From Bacillota bacterium (lineage in GTDB: Bacteria; Bacillota; Limnochordia; JAAZLZ01): a stretch of 36,239 nucleotides of DNA. A model generated the notes under the pieces. It saw only the letters and a list, made by a program, of their open reading frames with translations. It searched no databases and was not told the DNA's origin. Both the position numbers and the translations under genes were made by a program. Positions 30,853-36,239 of the stretch are shown piece after piece (positions within the stretch are counted from its first letter, which is position 1; each line of letters begins with the position of its first letter). The stretch covers positions 1 to 36,239 of the forward strand of contig JAAZLZ010000167.1 in the NCBI GenBank assembly GCA_012799075.1. The letters are read 5' to 3'.

Positions 30853-31287
30853 ATGATCAATCGGCTGGGGAGAGTCGCGGGCGGCTTGATTCCAGTGATG
30901 TTGGGTCTTGTCATGCTCAACATCCTCATCCGGCTCATCTTTGGCTATCCTTTGCTTTGGGCCGGTGAACTGACGAAGACCCTTCTCCTTTGGATGGTCT
31001 TCGCCGGCGGCGCCGCGGGAATTGTGGAGGGCAGCCATTTGCGGATTGACGCCCTTTATTCCTGTTTGTCCCAGCCCCTCCGGAAGACGGCTGATTGGGC
31101 TTCGTTCCTCGTTGGGGCGGCAACCCTCCTTTATTTCACCACCTCGGGTTGCCGCTTCTTCCTTCGCTACCGGGGGTTTCGAGCCTGGTTATACGTGATT
31201 CCCCCCTTGGGTGGACTGTTGCTGTTGGCAGGCGCAGTGGAGAATCTCCGCCACCGCCTCCGGAATAAGGTTATCCCCCCTGGGTAG
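30853..31287 (+). CDS. Orphan TRAP transporter small subunit (DctQ family)
   Basis: This 144-residue membrane protein has about four hydrophobic segments and the DctQ signature LIRLIFGYPLLWAGELTKTLLLWMVFAGGAAGIVEGSHLRIDAL. The residues after helix 2, including the GSHLRID segment, match the family. It begins 18 bases after the UroD-like stop, in the same operon as MetFV. No dctP or dctM gene adjoins it; the next gene is convergent and overlaps its last 17 bases. It either serves a large subunit encoded elsewhere, such as one of the two TRAP systems in this window, or is the remnant of a third system. Confidence 0.82.
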   Translation: MINRLGRVAGGLIPVMLGLVMLNILIRLIFGYPLLWAGELTKTLLLWMVFAGGAAGIVEGSHLRIDALYSCLSQPLRKTADWASFLVGAATLLYFTTSGCRFFLRYRGFRAWLYVIPPLGGLLLLAGAVENLRHRLRNKVIPPG

Positions 31288-31555
31288 AATCAACGACCCA
31301 GATCGTTTGCCCAAACTGGATGGGAACGCTAAGGTCATGGATACGCTGGCTGCCCTGGGCGATCATGACCTGTCCGCGGCCGAAATCGGCTTCCAGACTT
31401 TCCAGGGCAGGGCTCATCTCCTTTAGGACAGTCAAGAGGTCGTTCAGGGTCGAGCCCATCTCCAGGGAGATCTTGAACCCTTCTCGCCTGTATTTGACAT
31501 CCAAGAGATCCCGATGGGGAGAAAAGACCTTGACCGTGATTACTCCCGTTGTCAC
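31271..31555 (-). CDS. MoaD/ThiS-like beta-grasp protein with C-terminal Gly-Gly
   Basis: MoaD and ThiS are ubiquitin-like sulfur carriers, activated as C-terminal thiocarboxylates. This 94-residue protein has the beta-grasp pattern: an N-terminal ITVKVFSPHRDLL strand, a central EMGSTLNDLLTVLKE helix, and the closing GSQRIHDLSVPIQFGQTIWVVDST followed by the terminal Gly-Gly. The GTG start at 31555 lies one base after the stop of the hydrogenase-like gene, with GGAGGGG upstream, so the two are tightly coupled. No MoeB/ThiF activator, molybdopterin synthase or tungsten enzyme is nearby. Its 3' end overlaps the convergent DctQ gene by 17 bases. Function as a cofactor sulfur carrier or as a protein tag is open. 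Confidence 0.83.
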   Translation of the reverse strand: MTTGVITVKVFSPHRDLLDVKYRREGFKISLEMGSTLNDLLTVLKEMSPALESLEADFGRGQVMIAQGSQRIHDLSVPIQFGQTIWVVDSTQGG

Positions 31556-31556
31556 T

Positions 31557-32456
31557 TTACACCCCTCCTTCCCGATTCAATTGGTCCAAAAGCATCATCT
31601 CCCGGTTCTCTACGGGCGGCATGCCTGGACCGTACAGGCAGCCTCCTGCACAGGCTAAAAGCTCAAGGACCCGGGGGCCTTCCTTGTCCGGTCGAAAAGC
31701 CGCCAGGTAGTCCCGGCAGCGGTCCAGCCCGGAAATGGTCATCGCCAAAAGACCGATCCGGGACGTAGGCTCATAATCACCGTCCATCATCTCCTCGGGA
31801 AGCAAATCCAGCTGAATGCCTTCATCCTGCAGCCAGGCCCATAGTTCGGTGAAGGTAAGGACGCCGTTCGCTGCTCCCTTCTCCGTGGCAGCTTCCCTTT
31901 TCTTTGCTTGGCAGGGTCCGATGAATACTACTTTGCCCCCAGGCCCCAGCTTTTTTCGCAGAACGCGGCTGTGGGCCACCATGGGTGAGGGTAGGGGAGC
32001 AAGGTAAGGTACAAGATGGGGAAAATCCCCTTGAATTAGAGCTGCCACCGCGGGGCAGGATGATGAAAACACCGGCCCGCCCGATTGTTCCACCAGGAGG
32101 ATGCGGCTTCGGACAGTATCCTCAAGGACGGAGATGGTCTCCTCAACCCGGCAAAAGCCCAGCCCCCGCAAAGCAGCAACGATTTTCAGCGGTTCCTTAG
32201 CCAAAACACTGTAGGAGGGGGCAAGACTTACCGCCACATCGTAATCATCCGTCAGCCAGGCTCGGATCTTCTCCAACTGACTTGGAGCCCGAATCAAGCC
32301 GTGGGGGCACGCAGCAACGCAATGACCATCGGAAAGGCACTTATCCTCCAGCACTTGAGGTGTCTCTCCTTGGAAAACCAGGGCCCCACAAGGACAAAAC
32401 GCGACGCATATCCGACAACCGCGACAAAGACTTGCGTTTCCTCTTATTTCAATCAA
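31557..32456 (-). CDS. [FeFe]-hydrogenase-like iron-sulfur protein (truncated, HydS-like)
   Basis: The 299-residue protein has two N-terminal ferredoxin motifs and a compact hydrogenase large-subunit-like domain. Cluster one is complete (Cys11, 14, 17, 21). Cluster two reads C-x2-D-x2-C-x3-C (Cys40, Asp43, Cys46, Cys50), with Asp in place of the second Cys. The H-cluster ligands have equivalents: Cys134 in SSSCPAV, Cys182 in GPCQAKKRE, and Cys269 and Cys273 in LACAGGC. The proton-relay cysteine of catalytic enzymes (TSCCP) is Ser133, and the MPC and GGG motifs are altered, as in sensory or non-catalytic relatives. It is much shorter than catalytic HydA, with no PAS or output domain. TTG at 32456 follows GGGAGG. 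It is co-translated with a MoaD-like protein. Confidence 0.85.
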   Translation of the reverse strand: MIEIRGNASLCRGCRICVAFCPCGALVFQGETPQVLEDKCLSDGHCVAACPHGLIRAPSQLEKIRAWLTDDYDVAVSLAPSYSVLAKEPLKIVAALRGLGFCRVEETISVLEDTVRSRILLVEQSGGPVFSSSCPAVAALIQGDFPHLVPYLAPLPSPMVAHSRVLRKKLGPGGKVVFIGPCQAKKREAATEKGAANGVLTFTELWAWLQDEGIQLDLLPEEMMDGDYEPTSRIGLLAMTISGLDRCRDYLAAFRPDKEGPRVLELLACAGGCLYGPGMPPVENREMMLLDQLNREGGV

Positions 32457-32705
32457 GGCCGTCCTCCCGCATTGGTCTTTGCATACTATTTGGTTGCCAA
32501 CGACGATATTCCTGCGCTGTCAGAGTGGAGCTACCATTATTCTAGGAGTCTAGTCTGTCTTTTGCCACTATAGGAGGAAATTAGCTCATTGGTGGCGTAG
32601 TCGATCTTGTAGGGAATCCCATTGGTGTCCCGTCTAGCTCCGGGAGGTGTACTATTCTAGGCTAGGACGGTAGATGCAAGAGAATCATCCGGGGAGGTGG
32701 CTGTA
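32457..32705. promoter_or_regulatory. 249-bp divergent region with repeated CTAG sites
   Basis: It separates the leftward hydrogenase-like operon from the rightward iron alcohol dehydrogenase. CTAG occurs five times within about 125 bases (first at 32542-32545). An imperfect inverted repeat, CCGTCTAGC (32630-32638) with GCTAGGACGG (32661-32670), matches nine of ten positions with one bulge. No consensus promoter pair was found. The dehydrogenase ribosome binding site GGGGAGG is at 32691-32697. Confidence 0.45.
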
Positions 32706-33863
32706 ATGGCCAGAATTTTTAATTATGCGATGGGGACGGACATAGTATACGGGATTGGGGCCAGCAAGCAAGCAGGCAAATATGCGAGGGATTTGGGCTG
32801 TTCCCGCATACTCATTGTGACTGATCCGGGGATTGAAAAGGTTGGCCTGTTAGAGGGCATCCTAGCCTCCCTCAAAGAGGCAGGGATCGAAGCGACGGTC
32901 TTTGCCGAGGTGGAAGAAAACCCCCTCGATACCACCATTGAAAGGGCCTATGAACTTTATGCCGAAAAGAACTGTGATGGAGTCATCGGGGTCGGCGGAG
33001 GCAGCTCCATGGACTCGGCTAAGGCCGTAGCGCTGCTTGCCACGAATCCTGGACCCTTGTTGAGGTATGAGGGCTTTAACAAGGCGGAAAACAAGGCTGG
33101 AACCGTCATTGCCATTCCTACCACCGCGGGCACCGGATCGGAGGTAACGACGGTGTCTGTTGTCACCGATTCCAAGCGCCAGCAGAAAACCGTTGTCAGC
33201 GGTCGGCAGTTGACTCCGACCTTGGCTCTTTGCGACCCGGAGCTAACGGTCAGCCTGCCGCCTTTCATGACGGCTACGACAGGAATGGATGCCCTCAGCC
33301 ATGCTTTGGAATGCTATGTTAACACTAATACCAACCCTATTTCGATGGCCCTGGCCTATCGCGCCATGGAACTTATCGGCAAGAACCTGCGGGCTGCGGT
33401 AGCCAATGGGAAGAACTTGGCCGCCCGGGACGGGATGCTTATGGGCAGCCTAATAGCCGGAATGGCCTTCAACGTGACCCGCCTGGGATTGGCCCACTCC
33501 GCGGCCATGCCCCTGGGAAGCTGGGAGAATAAGCTGTCCCACGGTTTGGCCAATGCCATCATGCTGCCCCGGGTCTCGGAATTCAACCTGATGGCCAATT
33601 ATGAGCGTTATGCTGAAGTGGCCAAGGCCTTAGGCGAAGATGTTGACGGGCTGCCACCTCGAGAGGCAGCGCTCCTTGCAGTTCAGGCCCTTGATGACCT
33701 GGTTGCTGACGTTGGCATTCCATCGGGGCTTGCCGAGGCGGGCATCAAGCCGGAGAACATCCCGGCCATTGCTGAGGAAACCATGAAGAGCGGCAATACT
33801 CTAGTTAACCCTCGCCAGGCTACTTTACAGGACGTCATCGGGCTCTTAGAAAGAAGCATGTAA
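32706..33863 (+). CDS. Iron-containing alcohol dehydrogenase (group III)
   Basis: These enzymes interconvert alcohols and aldehydes with NAD(P)H; lactaldehyde reductase, 1,3-propanediol dehydrogenase and butanol dehydrogenase are relatives. The 385 residues match the family. GVGGGSSMDSAKAVALLATNPG binds the nucleotide, IAIPTTAGTGSEVT follows, and the metal ligands appear in TGMDALSHALECYV, in LAHSAAMPLG and in KLSHGLANAIMLP. ATG at 32706 has GGGGAGG eight bases upstream; GTG at 32697 lies within that signal and is not used. A terminator follows, then a class II aldolase gene, which suggests that the two work on an aldehyde from a deoxysugar or similar compound. Confidence 0.93.
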   Translation: MARIFNYAMGTDIVYGIGASKQAGKYARDLGCSRILIVTDPGIEKVGLLEGILASLKEAGIEATVFAEVEENPLDTTIERAYELYAEKNCDGVIGVGGGSSMDSAKAVALLATNPGPLLRYEGFNKAENKAGTVIAIPTTAGTGSEVTTVSVVTDSKRQQKTVVSGRQLTPTLALCDPELTVSLPPFMTATTGMDALSHALECYVNTNTNPISMALAYRAMELIGKNLRAAVANGKNLAARDGMLMGSLIAGMAFNVTRLGLAHSAAMPLGSWENKLSHGLANAIMLPRVSEFNLMANYERYAEVAKALGEDVDGLPPREAALLAVQALDDLVADVGIPSGLAEAGIKPENIPAIAEETMKSGNTLVNPRQATLQDVIGLLERSM

Positions 33864-33881
33864 GTTTCCTAGGGTCGACCA

Positions 33882-33913
33882 TTGGGAGCCCCAGGGCTCC
33901 CAAATTTCTTTTT
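33882..33913 (+). terminator. Rho-independent terminator after the alcohol dehydrogenase gene
   Basis: TTGGGAGCCC and GGGCTCCCAA are perfectly complementary with only CA between them (about eight usable base pairs), followed by ATTTCTTTTT. It lies 18 bases after the stop codon and shows that the open frame running through it into the aldolase gene is not the real aldolase start. Confidence 0.85.
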
Positions 33914-33929
33914 AGAAGGGGATGCTGAG

Positions 33930-34544
33930 GTGGACGCTTCTGCCAAATCGTTAGTCGCTATCTGTCACCAACTGTATCAACGGGGGCTCGTCAGCGGGTC
34001 GGGGGGGAACGTCAGTCTACGGGTAGAAGACGGGTTCTTGATCACCCCTGCCGGCCTATCCCTAGGGTCTTTGACAGAGAACCAGCTGGCAAGGGTGGAT
34101 TTGACGGGTCGGGCTCTCTTTAAAGGCCGGCCTTCCAAGGAAAGCCCAATGCACTTGGCCATCTATCAGGCAAGGGAGGATGTTAAGGCCATTGTCCATA
34201 CCCATTCCCCCCATGCCACTGCCCTAACCTGTCTCCTTGGGCCCGGTTGGTACATCCCGCCTTACACGCCGGGCTATGCCTATCTAGTTCGTCATCTCCC
34301 TCTTGTTCCTTACCACCGTCCTGGCTCCCAGGCCCTTGCCGATGCAATCCGGAAGGAAGCGTCCCTCACCAACGGGCTTCTCCTGCAGAACCATGGCGTT
34401 GTGGCCTTAGGCGCCAGCCTAGCCGAAGCCCTAAGCATCGCGGAGGAGATCGAGGACAACTGTCGCATTTACCTCTTGACCCAAGGCCAAGCTCGGTCCT
34501 TGTCGCCGGCGGAGGTGGAGGAGATAAGGAAGGTGATGGGGTGA
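33930..34544 (+). CDS. Class II aldolase/adducin-family protein (fuculose-phosphate aldolase-like)
   Basis: These zinc enzymes cleave or epimerise phosphorylated ketoses such as fuculose-1-phosphate or ribulose-5-phosphate. The zinc ligands are His90 and His92 in VHTHSPHATAL and His155 in LLQNHGVVALG, with the catalytic acid Glu71 in SKESPMH. GLVSGSGGNVSLR at about 19-31 is the phosphate-binding glycine loop. The GTG start at 33930 (204 residues) has GAAGGGG eight bases upstream and lies after the terminator. The next gene is convergent. The exact sugar is not determined, but pairing with an iron alcohol dehydrogenase resembles fucose or rhamnose breakdown through lactaldehyde. Confidence 0.9.
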   Translation: MDASAKSLVAICHQLYQRGLVSGSGGNVSLRVEDGFLITPAGLSLGSLTENQLARVDLTGRALFKGRPSKESPMHLAIYQAREDVKAIVHTHSPHATALTCLLGPGWYIPPYTPGYAYLVRHLPLVPYHRPGSQALADAIRKEASLTNGLLLQNHGVVALGASLAEALSIAEEIEDNCRIYLLTQGQARSLSPAEVEEIRKVMG

Positions 34545-34555
34545 GCAACAGCTGT

Positions 34556-34825
34556 TCATCCTTTGAGTCCACTAAGTGTAATAGCCTTGACCACCCATTG
34601 TTGGAGTAAAAGAAAGACAACTACAACGGGAATGATGCTGATGATGGAGGCGGCAGTGGCCAAGTGGTACTCGATAAAGTACATGTTTGTAAACTCCGAT
34701 AAACCCATGGTTACGACTTTCATGGAGTCTGTACTAGTGATCACTAAAGGCCAAAAGAACTCGTTCCATGTCCAAAGGAATTTGATTATGCCCAAGGCAG
34801 CTAGGGCAGGGGATGTCCCATAATC
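34556..34825 (-). pseudogene. Carbohydrate ABC transporter permease (MalG family), cut by the IS element
   Basis: The last 89 residues of a CUT1-type sugar permease remain. The stretch beginning SPALAALGIIKFLWTWNEFFWPLVITSTDSMKVVTMGL, with a final hydrophobic helix and a short tail, matches the closing third of MalG-like proteins. Upstream of 34825 the homology stops exactly where the IS256-type terminal repeat starts. The residues that an open frame adds from there to 34981 come from the IS on the opposite strand. The rest of the permease and its partner genes should lie beyond 36239 unless lost. The gene is therefore disrupted in this strain, and sugar import through it is probably abolished. 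Confidence 0.85.
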
Positions 34826-34845
34826 CGTGGAAATTGAGGTGGCGG
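34826..34845 (+). repeat. Left terminal inverted repeat of the IS256-family element
   Basis: CGTGGAAATTGAGGTGGCG at this end matches the complement of the right end at 36221-36239. It coincides with the break in permease homology. Confidence 0.75.
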
Positions 34846-34911
34846 TAACCAGCCTCGTTGTGATAGATTGGTTTTGACGAACAACAATCTCACAACATGG
34901 AGGTACCGCCA

Positions 34912-36216
34912 ATGTCAGGATACCACGAGTCCAAAGAACATTCCAGTAAAATGACGGAAAAAGAACGCTGTGAAAAGGCAAGAGAGCTGTGCATGGTCAT
35001 GTCCTTCGCCCGACTTCAAGATGCCCTCAAGGATGGAGTGGTAGCCTTGTGCACAGCGGCTGGTCTGACCGTTCTCCAAGCTATGATGCAAGAACAAGTT
35101 ATCGAATTGACCGGACCCAAAGGCAAGCACAATAAGGATAGAGACTGTTACCGTCACGGGACCGAGCCTTCCAAAGTTGTTCTGGGAGGCCGAAAGGTCC
35201 CGATTGAACGCCCCCGTGTCAGAACCATCGATGGGCATGAGGTTCCCCTGGAGATCTACGAGTTGGTGAAGGATGATAATTCTCTGTTGGAAAGGGCTAT
35301 GGAGTTGATGTTACATGGGCTCTCTAGTCGGAATTATAAGCAGGCGCTCGAGTGGGAATTGGATGGTGAGCCCGGCTCCACTTCCAAGAGCACTGTTAGC
35401 CGCAATTTCATCAAGGCGACTAGGAAAGAGGCAGAACGGCTTCTTCATCGACGTTTTGATGATTTAGACATCCCCATTGTCATGATCGACGGTGTTCGCT
35501 TTGCCGAATACCACGTAATTATTGCCATGGGAATTACGATTGACGGCACCAAACGCATATTGGGGCTGCGTATTGGAAGCGCTGAAAACGCTACCGTATG
35601 TAAGGATTTATTAACCGATCTGCAGGAGCGGGGCTTGCATGCCAGTGATGGCCTGCTTGCCATAATTGATGGGTCGAAGGCCCTGAGGAGCGCCCTCAAG
35701 TTGGTATTCGGGAATCGAGTATTGATCCAAAGGTGCCATGTCCATAAGCTGCAGAATGTCCTTGATTATCTCCCCAAGGAGCAAAAGCCCTGGGTCAAAC
35801 GGAAAATGAGACAGGCCTGGTCGATGGACGATGCCGGGGAGGCTCTTCAGGCCCTTAGAAGCCTTGCAACATCGCTAGGGTCCAATTATCCGGATGCAGC
35901 AGCCAGTCTCCGTGAAGGCTTAGAAGAAACCGTTACGGTGCTCAGGCTTCAAATCAGCGGTCTTCTTCGCCAAACCCTCCGTTCAACGAATGCTATTGAA
36001 TCGCTCAATTACCAGGTCAAAAGTCGTACCCGAAACGTAAAGAACTGGAAGAATGGGTCCATGGTCCAACGCTGGGTGGCGGCCGGTCTGCTAGATATCG
36101 AGACTTGTTTGCGTCGAGTGAAGGGCTTCCGTGATCTACCGATGCTGAAGTCAGAAGTCCGCCGGCTGACCGTTGGGATCACAGACGGGGCAGGAAACGC
36201 ATGGGAATCAGCGTGA
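34912..36216 (+). CDS. IS256-family DDE transposase
   Basis: The 434-residue protein catalyses cut-and-paste or copy-out transposition of its element. ATG at 34912 is chosen because GGAGG lies eight bases before it; ATG at 34897 overlaps that signal. The catalytic triad is visible as Asp193 in VIMIDGVRFAEY, Asp253 in LLAIIDGSKALR and Glu363 in STNAIESLNYQ. The family's RCHVHKLQNVLDYLP signature lies between the second Asp and the Glu. The N-terminal part has GRKVPIERPRVRTIDGHEV, typical of the family. The frame is intact from start to TGA with no internal stop, so the element may be active. Confidence 0.95.
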   Translation: MSGYHESKEHSSKMTEKERCEKARELCMVMSFARLQDALKDGVVALCTAAGLTVLQAMMQEQVIELTGPKGKHNKDRDCYRHGTEPSKVVLGGRKVPIERPRVRTIDGHEVPLEIYELVKDDNSLLERAMELMLHGLSSRNYKQALEWELDGEPGSTSKSTVSRNFIKATRKEAERLLHRRFDDLDIPIVMIDGVRFAEYHVIIAMGITIDGTKRILGLRIGSAENATVCKDLLTDLQERGLHASDGLLAIIDGSKALRSALKLVFGNRVLIQRCHVHKLQNVLDYLPKEQKPWVKRKMRQAWSMDDAGEALQALRSLATSLGSNYPDAAASLREGLEETVTVLRLQISGLLRQTLRSTNAIESLNYQVKSRTRNVKNWKNGSMVQRWVAAGLLDIETCLRRVKGFRDLPMLKSEVRRLTVGITDGAGNAWESA

Positions 36217-36220
36217 TTCT

Positions 36221-36239
36221 GCGCCACCGAAATTCCACG
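36221..36239 (-). repeat. Right terminal inverted repeat of the IS256-family element
   Basis: The final 19 bases of the window are the inverted partner of the left end at 34826. The boundary may extend slightly beyond the window. Confidence 0.7.

Larger units (their letters stand above)
34826..36239 (+). mobile_element. IS256-family insertion sequence
   Basis: The element is bounded by imperfect terminal inverted repeats: the left end begins CGTGGAAATTGAGGTGGCG at 34826, and the right end, read on the complementary strand from 36239, is CGTGGAATTTCGGTGGCGC. They align with one gap and two substitutions over the first 19 or so bases. About 1.41 kb with a single transposase is the usual IS256-family size. 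The right boundary coincides with the window edge, so a few terminal bases and the expected 8-9 bp target duplication cannot be checked. It sits inside a sugar permease gene. Confidence 0.88.

Noticed and set aside
32085..32573. A 162-codon plus-strand open frame
   Set aside because: It is antisense to the ferredoxin part of the hydrogenase-like gene and has no ribosome binding site or recognisable motif.
34826..34981. An N-terminal extension of the sugar permease fragment
   Set aside because: These codons lie inside the IS element, antisense to its end and transposase start, so they are not permease sequence.
1..36239. CRISPR arrays, tRNA or rRNA genes, phage modules
   Set aside because: No regularly spaced direct repeats, cloverleaf-like segments or phage structural genes were recognised on reading both strands.

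Overview
The window looks like a chromosomal segment of a strictly anaerobic, organic-nitrogen- and C1-using bacterium, most likely a diderm or atypical member of the Bacillota (a Limnochordia-like lineage is my best guess, not proven). The reasons are mid-range GC by eye, strong purine-rich Shine-Dalgarno sequences, at least seven TTG start codons, a set of oxygen-sensitive enzyme families (glycyl-radical activase, short hybrid cluster protein, [FeFe]-hydrogenase-like protein, flavodiiron protein), and three solute-binding proteins whose export signals lack a clear lipobox cysteine, as expected for periplasmic rather than lipid-anchored proteins. No rRNA, tRNA, CRISPR array, prophage or origin was seen.

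Layout. 1-102 is the tail of an unidentified gene (perhaps a class III aminotransferase), closed by a terminator. 426-1703 is a Glu/Leu/Phe/Val-type dehydrogenase. 1916-6720 is a five-gene run: DhaK-like and DhaL-like kinase subunits, a RidA-family protein, a class III aminotransferase and a flavodiiron protein. 6763-10891 (minus) is an operon led by a class I aminotransferase and followed by a polar amino acid ABC importer (binding protein, two permeases, ATPase). 11102-13366 (minus) pairs a SelA/DgaE-like PLP enzyme with a glycyl-radical-enzyme activase that has no glycyl radical enzyme in view. A 387-bp palindrome-rich control region separates it from a TRAP transporter (13754-16633).

16779-20545 holds a creatininase-family hydrolase, a class III hybrid cluster protein behind a consensus sigma-A promoter, a C_GCAxxG_C_C protein and a zinc MDR dehydrogenase. 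20579-21619 (minus) is an HD-GYP protein. 21842-26450 is a GntR/FCD regulator followed by a second TRAP transporter and a UroD-family (methyltransferase-like) enzyme. A DUF362 protein and a YbaK-type deacylase lie on the minus strand, then a fused MetF-MetV-like methylenetetrahydrofolate reductase, a second UroD-family protein and an orphan TRAP small subunit (28137-31287). Convergent to these is a pair made of an [FeFe]-hydrogenase-like protein and a MoaD/ThiS-like protein ending in Gly-Gly (31271-32456, minus). An iron-containing alcohol dehydrogenase and a class II aldolase follow. The window ends in an IS256-family element that has cut off a sugar ABC permease gene.

How it fits together. 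The dominant theme is import of small organic nitrogen or carboxylate compounds (one ABC and two TRAP systems) and their deamination or transamination (two complete PLP aminotransferases, a SelA-like lyase, RidA, a Glu-type dehydrogenase). A second theme is methyl transfer (two UroD-like proteins of different metal-site type plus MetFV), and a third is protection from oxygen and reactive nitrogen species (flavodiiron protein, Hcp). Each of the three binding-protein genes is followed by a strong intercistronic hairpin, a recurrent device likely to raise binding-protein expression over the permeases.
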